A stretch of DNA of 64,000 nt, taken from contig NZ_JAFEXF010000006.1 of assembly GCF_016905445.1 (NCBI RefSeq), positions 1-64,000 of the forward strand. The letters run 5' to 3'. Every line of letters starts with the position of its first letter. Within the stretch, counting starts at the first letter, position 1. The DNA comes from Streptomyces sp. G44. Its GTDB lineage: Bacteria; Actinomycetota; Actinomycetes; Streptomycetales; Streptomycetaceae. The notes beneath the pieces are model-generated. The model made no database searches. It saw only the letters and a program-made list of their open reading frames with translations, and was not told where the DNA came from. The position numbers and the translations under genes were made by a program. Positions 36,362-45,441 of the stretch are shown here, piece by piece.

Positions 36362-36979
36362 GCGACTGAGCGGGCCCAGCACAGGTACGTGCGCGGGAAC
36401 GCCATCGGGCTCGTACGGGTACGTATCCATACCCTTCCGCGATCTCATCCCTCTCCCCCGCCGCAGAACCCTCCGCCATCGTCTGCATCAGCAGCGAGAC
36501 CGATATTCGCTCCGCATGGCGCGCCTGGTCCGAGAAGGAAGTACCTGCTCACCAGCTGCGCTCGGAGGCGGGCTGGCCCCGACCAAGCGTTTGAGGCAGT
36601 AGGCCATGGCGCTGCCTCGTCCGCTCGGGCTGGCGGCGGCGGTCGCCGTCTCCCCGCAGACAGCAACCGCTTCCGCGAAGAACACCTGCGTCGAGACGAC
36701 CTCGTTCTCGTCGGCGGTGACTTTCACCAGCAGCGGTTGGTGGTGGACCGGTCGCCGACCGGCCCCCGGTATCCGTGGAACCGGGCGAGGACTTCCACGA
36801 CCTCGTACGGGCGCACGTCGACGGTGTTCTTACATGGGTGCAAGTGCAGGTGAACGGGATGGTGGAAGTCGCTGCTGAACCGCCGGCGTTCCACGCTGCC
36901 CAGCCGGATCAGCCGTCGGCACCGCCGCGTACGGGGTCCCGCGCGCGGTGGGCGCGCGCATGCCGTGACCTGGTGACGG
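36362..36979. other. Gap, no supported gene
   Basis: Frames on both strands are short and lack start signals. A plus frame near 36606 starts with a possible signal peptide (MALPRPLGLAAAVAVSPQTA) and two Cys but quickly becomes arginine-rich and unlikely. I call nothing. Confidence 0.5.
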
Positions 36980-37357
36980 TCACCCGATCATCCGGCCAGC
37001 CGGCCGGTCGGCGTGGCGGGAGCGGGTCAGCGCCCGGCGGCCAAGGAGTACGGCGCCCAACCCCAGTGGGATGGCTGCGATGGCGCCGACGAGCCCGTTG
37101 CCGGTGCCGGGGCCGCCGCTGGATGTGGCCAGGTGCAGCACCGCGAGGACCGTGCCGACCAGCCCTGCCGCGATGGCCGACATCCCGCCGGTGCGCGCGT
37201 TGCGGCCGGTGCTGATCCGGCCGTCGGCGCGGGCCAGGGCCAGCCAGCCGATGGCCAGGCCGAGCAGTCCTGCCCCCAGGGCCAGGTTGGCCCCGGTCCG
37301 CCCGTCGCCGATGATCCCGCCCTCGGCGGCCACCATCAGCGCTGCTGAAGCACTCAT
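36980..37357 (-). CDS. DUF6223-like small membrane protein
   Basis: A 125-residue protein with three or four hydrophobic segments (GANLALGAGLLGLAIGWLAL, MSAIAAGLVGTVLAVLHLAT, GLVGAIAAIPLGLGAVLLGR) separated by basic loops (RADGRISTGRNARTGG). The layout matches DUF6223 proteins of actinomycetes; no function known. GGAGGAGAG precedes the ATG at 37357. It is divergent from the histidine kinase gene, with a 243-bp space that includes the palindrome at 37571. Confidence 0.65.
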   Translation of the reverse strand: MSASAALMVAAEGGIIGDGRTGANLALGAGLLGLAIGWLALARADGRISTGRNARTGGMSAIAAGLVGTVLAVLHLATSSGGPGTGNGLVGAIAAIPLGLGAVLLGRRALTRSRHADRPAGRMIG

Positions 37358-37570
37358 AACCGCTCTCCTCCTTCTCCATTCCTTCTCCATCGCTGATTGC
37401 GAGGTTTCATGTGCCATGAGCATGCGAGCCGGACCTCCGGCCGGTCTTCCAGCAGGCGCAGACACTTTCCGCTGCCGCCGCTGCGGCATCCGAGTACTGC
37501 GGATGCCGCAGACGGCGCGCCGGGTACCGCACACGCGGTAGCCGACCGCTCGTCCGTGAGCCGGACTCGC

Positions 37571-37592
37571 CCTTAGCCGCATGCGGCTAAGG
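37571..37592. promoter_or_regulatory. Perfect 22-bp palindrome upstream of the histidine kinase gene
   Basis: The sequence is self-complementary over all 22 bases, with CCTTAGCCGCA as the half-site, and ends 8 bases before the kinase ATG. It could be the operator of a dimeric regulator (the encoded response regulator or another) acting on this gene and perhaps on the divergent small membrane protein. Because it overlaps the expected ribosome-binding area, it could also control translation as a hairpin. Confidence 0.6.
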
Positions 37593-37600
37593 TGCCCCGC

Positions 37601-38728
37601 ATGGACACATGGCGGTTCGCTGTCCCGGCCGCGGTCACCGACTGGGCGATCGCCGTGGGCGTGGCGGCGCTGCTGCTGGGCACCGGTCTCTCCGGGTCAC
37701 ACCCGTCCGGCGGGCGCGAGTTGCTCGGCTCCGCGCTGCTGGCGGCCGGCGGGCTGGCACTGGCCGCGCGCCGCCGAGCACCACTCGTGGTCCTGGCCGT
37801 CACCGGGCTGTCCGCAGTGGGCTACCTGGCAGCCGGGTTCGAGGTGCTCGCCGTCTCCTATCTGGTCGCGGTCTACGGCGCGGTACGCGCCGGGCATCGC
37901 ACCGTCACACTGCCCGTGTCCTTGGGTCTGCTGGCGGTGCTCCACCTCACAGCCCTCATCTCCCACAACGGGCCCACGCGCGCAATCATGACGCAGGCCC
38001 GGCACACCCTTGAGATCGCCTGGCTCATCGCCGCATTCGCCGCCGGGGAGGCGGTGCGGCAGGCCGAACGGCGGGCGGACGAAGCCGAGCACACCCGCGA
38101 GGAGACCGCGCGCCGCCGGGCCGACGAGGAACGGCTGCGCCTCGCGCGGGAACTGCACGACTCCCTCACCCACCAGATCTCGGTCATCAAGGTGCAGTCC
38201 GAGGTCGCCGTTCACGTGGCCCGGCGCCGCGGCGAGCAGGTGCCCGAGGCCCTGCTGGCGATCCAGGAAGCCGGCCGGGAGGCGAGCCGGGAGCTGCGCG
38301 CGACCCTGGAGGCACTGCGCGACGACGACACCGCCCCGCCGCCCGGACTCGACAACATCCCGAACCTCGTGGAACGGTTTCGAACGACCGGTCTGAAAAC
38401 AATGCTCACGATAGGAGGACAGCCGCACGACGTGCCGGCAGCAGTGGGCCGCACTGCTTACCGGATCGTTCAGGAATCGCTCACCAACGTCGCCCGGCAC
38501 GCCGCCGCCACCGCCGCATCGGTGCTCATCGACTACCAACCAGGCGCCCTCGCCATCCGCGTCGACGACAACGGAGAGGCCGCTTCGCACCCCGCGCCGA
38601 CGCCCGGTCTCGGGCTGCTCGGCATGCGTGAACGCGTCACGGCCCTGGGCGGCCGGCTGCGTACCGAGCCGCGCGGCACAGGCGGTTTCACCGTCCAGGC
38701 TGAACTTCCCACGAACGGAGCCTCGTGA
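37601..38728 (+). CDS. NarL-family sensor histidine kinase
   Basis: A 375-residue kinase with five to six N-terminal membrane segments (residues about 10-150), then a HisKA_3 dimerisation domain (RLRLARELHDSLTHQISVIK; the His in ELHDS is phosphorylated) and a HATPase_c domain (RIVQESLTNVARHA, GLGLLGMRERV). It autophosphorylates and passes phosphate to the downstream regulator. Its stop overlaps the regulator start (GTGA). The membrane sensor lacks an outer domain, as in intramembrane-sensing kinases. The signal is unknown. Confidence 0.9.
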   Translation: MDTWRFAVPAAVTDWAIAVGVAALLLGTGLSGSHPSGGRELLGSALLAAGGLALAARRRAPLVVLAVTGLSAVGYLAAGFEVLAVSYLVAVYGAVRAGHRTVTLPVSLGLLAVLHLTALISHNGPTRAIMTQARHTLEIAWLIAAFAAGEAVRQAERRADEAEHTREETARRRADEERLRLARELHDSLTHQISVIKVQSEVAVHVARRRGEQVPEALLAIQEAGREASRELRATLEALRDDDTAPPPGLDNIPNLVERFRTTGLKTMLTIGGQPHDVPAAVGRTAYRIVQESLTNVARHAAATAASVLIDYQPGALAIRVDDNGEAASHPAPTPGLGLLGMRERVTALGGRLRTEPRGTGGFTVQAELPTNGAS

Positions 38729-39384
38729 TCCGTGTCCTGCTGGCCGATGACCAGCCGCTCATCCGCAGCGGCTTTCGCGTGCTGCTCGACCTCGAAGACG
38801 ACATCGAGGTGACGGCCGAGGCCGCCAACGGCCAAGAGTGCCTGGCGCTCGTCAAGGAGCACCTGCCCGACGTCGCGCTCATCGACATCCAGATGCCCGT
38901 GATGGACGGCATCCAAGCAACCCGGCACATCGCCGCGGACCCGGCTCTGGCGGGCGTACACGTCGTCATGCTGACCAACTACGGCATGGACGAGTACGTC
39001 CTCGACGCGCTGCGCGCCGGCGCTGCCGGCTTCCTCGTCAAGGACATCGTGCCGGAGGACTTCCTGCACGCCGTGCGTGTCGCCGCCCGGGGTGACGCCC
39101 TGCTCGCGCCCGCGATCACCCGAAAGCTCATCGACCGGTACGTCGCACAGTCCCCCGCCCGCACTGGCAACGGCCTCAAGAAGCTGACCAGCCGCGAACG
39201 CGAGGCAGTCGCCCTGGTCGCCCAGGGCTTGTCCAACGACGAGATCGCCGACCGCTTGGTCATCAGCCCGTCGACCGCCAAAACGCACATCAACCGGGCC
39301 ATGGGCAAGGTGCACGCGCGCGACCGCGCCCAGCTCGTCGTCCTGGCCTACGAATCCGGCCTGGTGGCCCCGCGCAGCTCCTGA
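38725..39384 (+). CDS. NarL/FixJ-type response regulator
   Basis: A 219-residue regulator. Receiver domain residues 1-120 with acidic pocket (LLADDQP), phosphoacceptor Asp in ALIDIQMPVMDG, and Lys in GFLVKD. The C-terminal LuxR-type helix-turn-helix is LTSREREAVALVAQGLSNDE, IADRLVISPSTAKTHINRAM. The GTG start overlaps the kinase stop by 4 bases. It probably binds near its own promoter; the palindrome at 37571 is a candidate site. Confidence 0.92.
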   Translation: MIRVLLADDQPLIRSGFRVLLDLEDDIEVTAEAANGQECLALVKEHLPDVALIDIQMPVMDGIQATRHIAADPALAGVHVVMLTNYGMDEYVLDALRAGAAGFLVKDIVPEDFLHAVRVAARGDALLAPAITRKLIDRYVAQSPARTGNGLKKLTSREREAVALVAQGLSNDEIADRLVISPSTAKTHINRAMGKVHARDRAQLVVLAYESGLVAPRSS

Positions 39385-39419
39385 CCTCGCACCGTTGACC
39401 GGCCAGGACGCTACGGCGC

Positions 39420-39700
39420 CTGGCCGCCCAAGGCCTCGCGGGCGAGCTCGCCAGCACCTTCCGGCCCTTCGCCGGAGCCTGGCCTCGGTCGCCTTGTACA
39501 CCCGCCGGGTGCGGCCGCCGACCACCCGCTGTTCGGAGCGCAGCAGACCATCGGCCTCCAGCCGGTGCAGCGTCGGACACAGGGTGCCGGGAGTCATCTG
39601 GTAGCCATGGGAGGCCAGCTCCTCGGTCATCCACGCGCCACGGATCCCCTCCTCGGCCGCGAGGTGCAGGCTGTCCAGCCCCCGCCCTGGCGCCTCCGGG
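39420..39700 (-). pseudogene. PadR-type regulator fragment
   Basis: The minus strand reads GIRGAWMTEELASHGYQMTP, GTLCPTLHRLEADGLLRSEQ and RVVGGRTRRVYKATEA, which is the winged-helix core of PadR-like repressors (AHG...I...L..HGY..SPGTLYP.L.RLE..GL). The start is not clear, and after KATEA the frame becomes unrelated, so the C-terminal dimerisation helix is lost or frameshifted. It points toward the response regulator gene end. Confidence 0.55.
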
Positions 39701-40291
39701 TCCGCCTTCAGCTCAGTGCGGAACGTGCCCCGCCGCCCGCAGCGATCAGGCCGTCCAGCCATGAGCGGGTCGCCGCCGACAGCCAGCCCACGGTGGGCCG
39801 CGCAGAACCGCTCCTCGAAGGTGCTGACCGCTGAACCCACCGGCCGGGCGATACTCCCGGGCGTCGGCGGCTCCAGCCGGTCGTTGCGGCAGCGGGCCAT
39901 CACTGCCTCTGCGAGCCGGGTCGTAGAACGGGGCCAGTACGCGTGCGTGAACATCCCCCTGGGGATACGCGAGAGAGCCCCGAACGATGCGGTCCGGGGG
40001 CCCCGCCGTTCGGGGTACGGCTGCTACAGCTCGCAGTTCGAGGTGCTCGATGTCTGCTCCGGACCTCCTCCAGGGAGCAAGCTCTGGCCAAGAGGCCGCG
40101 GCGGTGCACGTGGCGAACAGCGCGTCGATCACCCGCAGCGGCTTCAGGGCCCGCTCCACCCGGCTCTTCCGCCTGTGACCGTGCGGCCTAACGGTCAGTC
40201 CGCTCGCTGATCTCCGCCGGGTCGACCCTGGCCTCCAAGGCCCGCGCCGCCACCCCACGCGCCCGGGCGGTCAACCGCAGCCCCGCCGCCT
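39701..40291. other. Gap, no supported gene
   Basis: A minus frame with ALKPLRVIDALFATCTAAAS near 40100-40160 has a protein-like feel but no start or family. The rest is non-coding or decayed. Confidence 0.45.
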
Positions 40292-40326
40292 AGGTCCTGT
40301 CTTGAATTGTGATCAAGGCAGGACCT
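40292..40326. terminator. Hairpin before the monooxygenase gene
   Basis: AGGTCCTG at 40292 pairs with CAGGACCT at 40319, and CTTG with CAAG inside, around an AT-rich loop. It lies 67 bases upstream of the next start and could terminate earlier transcripts or be a leader structure. Confidence 0.5.
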
Positions 40327-40393
40327 GGGCGGAGCCCTCGGTTGTAGCCTGTCTGCCGCTAACTGGCACACATGTACGCATTAAGGAGTAGTG

Positions 40394-40684
40394 ATGTTCG
40401 ACCTCATCGTCATCGCGCACGTTCCCAAGGCCGAAGACATCACTCCGGTCGCTGACGCCCTGGCCCGCATGCGCCCGCTGTGCCTTGCCGAGGACGGCTG
40501 TGTCAGTTGGGAGGCGTATCACTCACACGAGGATCCGGCCCGGTTCGTCCTGGTCGAGCGCTGGGCGACTCGGGACCACTGGGAGGCCCACGACGCCGGC
40601 GATGCCATCCAGAAGATCTATTTGCCCGAGATCATGCCGCGCATCGAGCGTGAGGTGCACCCGAGCGCTCCGGTACAGCTCTGA
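40394..40684 (+). CDS. Small antibiotic-biosynthesis-monooxygenase (ABM) domain protein
   Basis: This 96-residue protein consists of one ABM domain: LIVIAHVPKAEDITPVADAL at the start, GCVSWEAYHSHEDPARFVLV in the middle and the conserved ERWATRDHWEAH. Such dimeric ferredoxin-like proteins oxidise quinols or break down small signalling molecules without cofactors (YgiN/ActVA-Orf6 types). AAGGAG lies 9 bases before the ATG at 40394; the GTG one codon earlier is possible. No partner gene is adjacent. Confidence 0.88.
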   Translation: MFDLIVIAHVPKAEDITPVADALARMRPLCLAEDGCVSWEAYHSHEDPARFVLVERWATRDHWEAHDAGDAIQKIYLPEIMPRIEREVHPSAPVQL

Positions 40685-41152
40685 AGCCAGGTTCTTCTTG
40701 CATCGCATTGAAGATGTTGGAGGACGACCCTTCCGTTGATTGCTCGATGACTGGTAGACGCATGGCAGGGCGCATACATAACTCACGGACCGCAATAGGG
40801 GGTTCATCGAGCCGTTCCTGCCGAAAGGCAGGTTCCGACGCCGGGCCTTGAGGCAGTCGGCCAGCATCGGGGCGCTGCCCCACGAGCACCCGTAGCACTT
40901 CGCCCCACCGCTCTTGCGATCGGTGGGGTGAAGCAGAAGTCGAATCGACCAACAGCGGCCCAGGTGTCTGGTCGGGGTCACCGTCACGTATGAGCGAAAC
41001 CCGGTGCCGGGGCCTTGGGAAGTCAGCCTCCGCGGGGTGACCGCCACCTACTGCCGCCCTCACAGGGCGTCGGTTCCATCGAAGGTTCCGCCACGGGTTC
41101 TGATGCCCGATCGTGATCCACGGGTGCACAACCCCGTCTGGCTCCCGGTTGT
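40685..41152. other. Gap, no supported gene
   Basis: Lower coding bias and stops in all frames except short minus-strand frames. The sequence has no recognised motif and may be old IS or gene debris. Confidence 0.5.
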
Positions 41153-41191
41153 CTGAAAGGCGCCGGAGGAAGGCTTTCCGGCGCCTTTCAG
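41153..41191. terminator. Perfect 15-bp hairpin
   Basis: CTGAAAGGCGCCGGA (41153-41167) pairs fully with 41177-41191. It ends 28 bases before the next GTG start. The stem's A/T ends give it a U-tract-like tail in both directions, so it may work bidirectionally. Confidence 0.7.
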
Positions 41192-41218
41192 TACTGAGAT
41201 ACAGAGATCGGGGATCAG

Positions 41219-41980
41219 GTGGGCAAGAAGGTCTGGAGAGCTGTCGTGGCCGGTGGAGCGGCGGCGGTGTTCACGGGTGTGGCCGCGGTGCCGGCCGGGG
41301 CGGCCGAGGGCGGGGTCTCCTTCACCCGCGTCCAGGTGAACGGCGGCAAGCCGATCGTGATCGGGGTGTCGGAGGTCGCGGTGCCCGCCTCCTTCCGGAT
41401 GGCGACCACCCGCAAGTGGAAGTGGCCGGCGGTGTTCCTGTACCGCGGCAATACGGTTGACCGACTGTGGCACGCCATCGAAACGAGCGACTGCCACGAG
41501 GCGGGTTCGGGCGTCTGCGACTTCAACGAGACGATGTACTTTGACCCCCGTGAATGGGACATGAGCAACAGCGAGGCCGGAGCCTGGAAGGTCGCGGCCG
41601 AGGTGTCCTTCGAGGGCGGTGGCGGCGACACGGACGACAAGGGCCTGACCGCCTACGTCAAGCGCAACTCCCGCCTGAGTGTGAACGCCGCGCCCGAGCC
41701 GGTGTCCAAGGGCAAGACCATCACCGTGACCGGCAAGATCACGCGGGCCAACTGGGAGACGAAGAAGTACGCCCCCTACGGAAGCCGCCTGGTGAGCCTC
41801 CAGTTCAAGCCCGGCGGAGCCACCTCCTACACCACGGTGAAGAAGGTGCACGCCAACGGCTCGGGGGCTCTCAGGACGACCGTGAAGGCGTCCGAGACGG
41901 GTGCGTGGCGTTGGGCCTACTACGGCAACGCCACCACGGGGCCGTCGACTTCGGCTGCGGACAACGTCGTGGTGCGGTGA
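41219..41980 (+). CDS. Secreted protein of unknown function, 253 residues
   Basis: The GTG at 41219 opens a signal peptide (KKVWRAVVAGGAAAVFTGVA, ending AGA). The N-terminal mature domain contains TRVQVNGGKPIVIGVSEVAV and one Cys pair (DCHEAGSGVCD). The C-terminal 90 residues (SVNAAPEPVSKGKTITVTGK, ITRANWETKKYAPYGSRLVS, TTVKASETGAWRWAYYGNAT) form an Ig-like beta domain frequent at the end of Streptomyces secreted proteins. No catalytic motif. A strong hairpin lies directly upstream. Confidence 0.8.
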   Translation: MGKKVWRAVVAGGAAAVFTGVAAVPAGAAEGGVSFTRVQVNGGKPIVIGVSEVAVPASFRMATTRKWKWPAVFLYRGNTVDRLWHAIETSDCHEAGSGVCDFNETMYFDPREWDMSNSEAGAWKVAAEVSFEGGGGDTDDKGLTAYVKRNSRLSVNAAPEPVSKGKTITVTGKITRANWETKKYAPYGSRLVSLQFKPGGATSYTTVKKVHANGSGALRTTVKASETGAWRWAYYGNATTGPSTSAADNVVVR

Positions 41981-42137
41981 GAACCGGTCCGTCTCGGAAC
42001 CCGCTTCGAGGGTTCCGAGACGGGTTCTGACGGCGGCCGTTAGCGAACGTGGTCCAGGAAAACACGGCGGTGGCCGGGGCGGGGGCGCAGGTGGGCAAGG
42101 AGCATGGCCGGGGCTCGTGGCCGTGCCGGCGCGTCGC

Positions 42138-42563
42138 TCACTTACCGGACAGGCGGAAATCTCCGGACCAGACCTCACATCGGACACGGCCGGAGCCGAA
42201 GGTGATCTCCAGTGCGATCCGCCCGCTGTCCGGGACACACTCTTCGGCGACGGCCAGCACCGTCTCGCCGAGGTGGCCCGCGAACGGACCGTCGACGCTC
42301 ACCGGCATCACCTCGACGCGGCCCGACTCCGCCATGTCGTACCCCGCGAAGGGGACCGACGCCTCCACGACCAGGCACCAGTCCGAACCGGTCGTGATGC
42401 GGGTGGCGACCGCCTCATTGTCGATCAGCCACACGTCCAGCGGTCCGGACGGAGCCTGCGAGCCGTACAGGTGCCACGAGGCGAGCACCCGCTCCAAACG
42501 GCGCCCGACCAGGTAGTCGGGACGCACACCGGCTCCGTGCAACGGGCACCCGCACATCCTCAC
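42138..42563 (-). CDS. Hypothetical protein, about 141 residues
   Basis: A beta-rich small protein: LASWHLYGSQAPSGPLDVWL, IDNEAVATRITTGSDWCLVV, PVSVDGPFAGHLGETVLAVA, IALEITFGSGRVRCEVWSGD. No family recognised. The start lies just 2 bases after the CGNR regulator stop (GTG at 42563 with GGGAAAG upstream, or ATG at 42557), so it is likely co-transcribed with that regulator. Confidence 0.6.
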   Translation of the reverse strand: MRMCGCPLHGAGVRPDYLVGRRLERVLASWHLYGSQAPSGPLDVWLIDNEAVATRITTGSDWCLVVEASVPFAGYDMAESGRVEVMPVSVDGPFAGHLGETVLAVAEECVPDSGRIALEITFGSGRVRCEVWSGDFRLSGK

Positions 42564-42565
42564 GG

Positions 42566-43141
42566 CTACTTTCCCGGCCCAGGGTTCGCGCGCTTGTGGG
42601 CGTTGAAGCGCGCCTTCTTCTCGCGGTTGCCGCACGTGTTCATCTCACACCATCTGCGGGTGCGGCTTCTACTGGTGTCGAAGAACGCCGCTCGGCAGGT
42701 GGGCGAGGCGCACAAGGCCCATCGTCCGTCGCGTTCGCCGGAGATGACGCTGATCGCGTCGGCGGCGATGACGCCCAGCGCGTCCTCCACGGACGAGGCA
42801 GAGCCGAGCCGCCATCGCCGATCACCCTCGGGCGTCAGGACAGCCACGGCCCGGCCCTGAGCGCTGCGGTCATTGATGATCTGTACGGCGGACGCGGGGA
42901 GGGGGTCTTGGCGCGCGGCCGCTGTGGCGGCGGCGTGAACGGCTTCCCTCAGCTCCCGAGCACGTTCGAGTTGGGCGCTGGTGCAGGACTCCACGGCGAG
43001 CCCGCTCACCGCCAGCCAGTCGACGAGCCGGCCCGGTGTGGGAATCCGTTCCACCGGGTTGCCGCAGCGCTCCGTCAGGGTCGCCGTGAAGCTGGTCGCC
43101 AGCACCTTGCCGAGGCGGAAGTCAGGGAACTGAGCACACAT
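42566..43141 (-). CDS. CGNR zinc-finger (ABATE domain) regulator
   Basis: A 191-residue protein: an N-terminal ABATE domain (residues about 5-135, helix-rich, FTATLTERCGN, RLVDWLAVSGLAVE) and a C-terminal CGNR zinc finger. The finger is CASPTCRAAFFDTSRSRTRR, WCEMNTCGNREKKARFNAH, with four Cys ligands. These proteins are thought to be stress-related transcription regulators. It is divergent from an epoxide hydrolase gene, with 111 bp between starts, an arrangement that suggests it controls that gene. Confidence 0.9.
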   Translation of the reverse strand: MCAQFPDFRLGKVLATSFTATLTERCGNPVERIPTPGRLVDWLAVSGLAVESCTSAQLERARELREAVHAAATAAARQDPLPASAVQIINDRSAQGRAVAVLTPEGDRRWRLGSASSVEDALGVIAADAISVISGERDGRWALCASPTCRAAFFDTSRSRTRRWCEMNTCGNREKKARFNAHKRANPGPGK

Positions 43142-43252
43142 GGAACCACCATAGCTGGTTGCGCACCGCCATCGGGCTTTGTTAGAACCGTTGTAGCCGG
43201 TTCCGCCAGACGTGGCGCCGCCGCCTCACCCGATGGCCAGGAGGAGCACCTC

Positions 43253-44425
43253 ATGCACCGTCAAACCAGCGACGTGCAGGCATTTCAAGCGCACGCAACC
43301 GACGCCGACCTCAACGACCTGCGCACCCGATTGTCCGCAGCACGGCTGCCGGAAGCCGAGACGGTCCATCACGCCGCGCCCGGCCCTCGACGCTGGGACC
43401 AAGGCGTTCCCCTTGCCGACCTCGTGGACGTCGTGAACTACTGGCGTACCGGATACGACTGGCGGTCCTTCGAAACGCGTCTCGACCAGATCGGCCAGTT
43501 CCGTACGACCATTGACGGTCTGGGGATCCACTTCTTGCACCGCCGCTCCAGGCGTACGGATGCCACCCCTTTGCTCCTCACCCACGGATGGCCGGGCAGC
43601 ATTGCCGAGTTCACCCACGTCATAGACGAACTGGCGGATCCGGAAAGCGCCGATACGCCAGCGTTCCATGTCGTGGCCCCCTCGCTGCCAGGCTTCGGTT
43701 TCAGTGACAAGCCGGCCACTACCGGGTGGGGGACAGAAAAGATCGCGGCCGCCTGGGTGTGTCTGATGGAACGGCTCGGCTACAGCAGGTTCCTGGCCCA
43801 CGGCGGCGACTGGGGAGGGGTGATCACCGCGATCCTCGGCGGCAGGTTCCCGAGGCACGTACTGGGCATCCACACAACGCTCGCGCAGGCCCCGCCCGGG
43901 CTGGCAACGGAGGGCCTGTCGGCGGCCGAGCGCGCATGGACCGAGGAAACGCGCGATTTCTGGAGCCACCGTGCGGCGTACGCCAAGCAGCAGGCGACCC
44001 GCCCGCAGACCATCGGCTACTCGCTCGTCGACTCACCGGTCGGCCTTCTCGCGTGGATTCTGGACAAGTTCGCCGAGTGGACGGACACCGGAGACAGCCC
44101 GTTCGAGACGATCTCCATGGACAGCGTCCTCGACAACGTCACCTTGTATTGGCTGACGCGCACCGGTGCATCGTCGGCCCGCATTTACTACGAGAGCCAC
44201 GACTCACTCGACCCCGAACTTCGGGTCGATGTGCCCTCCGCCCTCAGCATCTACCCCCGCGACATCGAGAAGTGCCCGCGAGCCTGGGCGCAGGAGCGGT
44301 ACCGACGGATCGTCCGGTGGGGGGCGCCTGACACCGGGGGACACTTTCCGTCGCTGGAGGTCCCCGAGTATTTCGTCAAGGATCTGCAAGAGGGCCTCGC
44401 GGCAGTGCTGGCGGCCGCTGACTGA
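43253..44425 (+). CDS. Epoxide hydrolase
   Basis: A 390-residue alpha/beta hydrolase with the N-terminal epoxide hydrolase domain (residues about 5-90; DLNDLRTRLSAARLPEAET, WRSFETRLDQIGQFRTTIDG). Catalytic elements: oxyanion hole HGWPG (111-115), nucleophile Asp186 in GGDWGG, and the base His in TGGHFPSLE near the C-terminus. It hydrates epoxides to diols; substrate unknown but the type resembles microsomal/juvenile-hormone-like enzymes. GGAGGAG precedes the ATG. Probably controlled by the divergent CGNR protein. Confidence 0.92.
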   Translation: MHRQTSDVQAFQAHATDADLNDLRTRLSAARLPEAETVHHAAPGPRRWDQGVPLADLVDVVNYWRTGYDWRSFETRLDQIGQFRTTIDGLGIHFLHRRSRRTDATPLLLTHGWPGSIAEFTHVIDELADPESADTPAFHVVAPSLPGFGFSDKPATTGWGTEKIAAAWVCLMERLGYSRFLAHGGDWGGVITAILGGRFPRHVLGIHTTLAQAPPGLATEGLSAAERAWTEETRDFWSHRAAYAKQQATRPQTIGYSLVDSPVGLLAWILDKFAEWTDTGDSPFETISMDSVLDNVTLYWLTRTGASSARIYYESHDSLDPELRVDVPSALSIYPRDIEKCPRAWAQERYRRIVRWGAPDTGGHFPSLEVPEYFVKDLQEGLAAVLAAAD

Positions 44426-44581
44426 GGTAGGCCGTGGCAGCAGCGCCGCACGCGCGGAGAGTCTTGTGCTTTTCCGGCGGGCGAAGGTGCGCGCGACGCG
44501 AGTACGGACGTTGCGGTGCTCAGCGTTGTCGGCCTCTTCGCCGGGCATCTGCCACGACTCGCGGACGTTCGGTGCAGGGCA

Positions 44582-44616
44582 GAGGCGCCCCGCGACAGCA
44601 TTCGGCGGGGCGCCTC
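44582..44616 (-). terminator. Terminator of the small secreted peptide gene
   Basis: A 12-bp stem (GAGGCGCCCCGC with its complement at 44605-44616) lies 23 bases after the stop of the minus-strand gene at 44639. Confidence 0.7.
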
Positions 44617-44638
44617 GGGTGGTGGCGTGAGACTGAGC

Positions 44639-44845
44639 CTAGTGGGGGTCCCAATTGCCGTCGGTGGTCAGGAACTCTGGGGTGGAGGACACCTGGAAGC
44701 CGTCCGGGGCGGATTGGGCGCAGCCACCGGGGCAGCGGGGGGCGAGTTCGGTCGCCTGGGCGGTGGCGGCCGGGCCGACGAGGAGTGCCGTAGCCACGCT
44801 GCCCACGGTCAGCAGGCCGGCGGCCCAGCGAGGAGTCCACTTCAT
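44639..44845 (-). CDS. Small secreted protein, 68 residues
   Basis: Start ATG at 44845 (AAGGGAAAAG upstream). The first 32 residues are a signal peptide (KWTPRWAAGLLTVGSVATAL, ending AQA). The mature peptide is about 36 residues, acidic to neutral, with a CPGGC motif and the ending TPEFLTTDGNWDPH. It could be a small extracellular peptide with one disulfide; no family recognised. A strong terminator follows. Confidence 0.6.
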   Translation of the reverse strand: MKWTPRWAAGLLTVGSVATALLVGPAATAQATELAPRCPGGCAQSAPDGFQVSSTPEFLTTDGNWDPH

Positions 44846-45441
44846 GTCTTTTCCCTTCCGATCATTCCCGATGCGACTTCGCACGGCACAGCCGCACGCG
44901 AGCAATGCCTCTGGTCTTCTGCTTACGCGACCACAATGACGGACCTCAGTGACGGTGGCGTCGCCATCTCGTCGTCATTTCGCCACAGCCTCGGATCGGG
45001 GATCTCCTGGCCCATCGTCGGGTCGACGTCGACGGGGAGTACTGCCAGAGCGCGTCCGGCAACCTGTGTCGGGGCGGCCGGCGGCCGGTCCGGGGCAGAC
45101 GGCCAGGTCGGACGTGCGCCCCTCGATCCAGCTGTGGACCGGGACGTGGTCGCCGTCGCTGCCGACGTGCGTGATCGAAACTGCGGGCCCGGCGATCCGC
45201 GGGTCCGTCCGGGTTCGAGGTGTGCCGCTGTGATCCTCAGTCTCCCGGTGCCCCTGGGCCGGGGTGAGCAGTGCTTCCGTGTCACTGCCGTCGGCAGTTC
45301 CTCGCGATCACTTATTCGTCCGTCGTCCGGTGCGCGTCGACCTCGACGGTGATGCCGGGCCGGGCGCGGCGTAGCCGTGTTCTGCCTCACAGGCCGGCAC
45401 GGCGGTGTGACGAAAGGCGAGGGGGCACCGTCTGGGAGGGC
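44846..45441. other. Gap, no supported gene
   Basis: Long frames on both strands here share no coding bias or start signal. Probably regulatory space plus decayed sequence. Confidence 0.45.
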
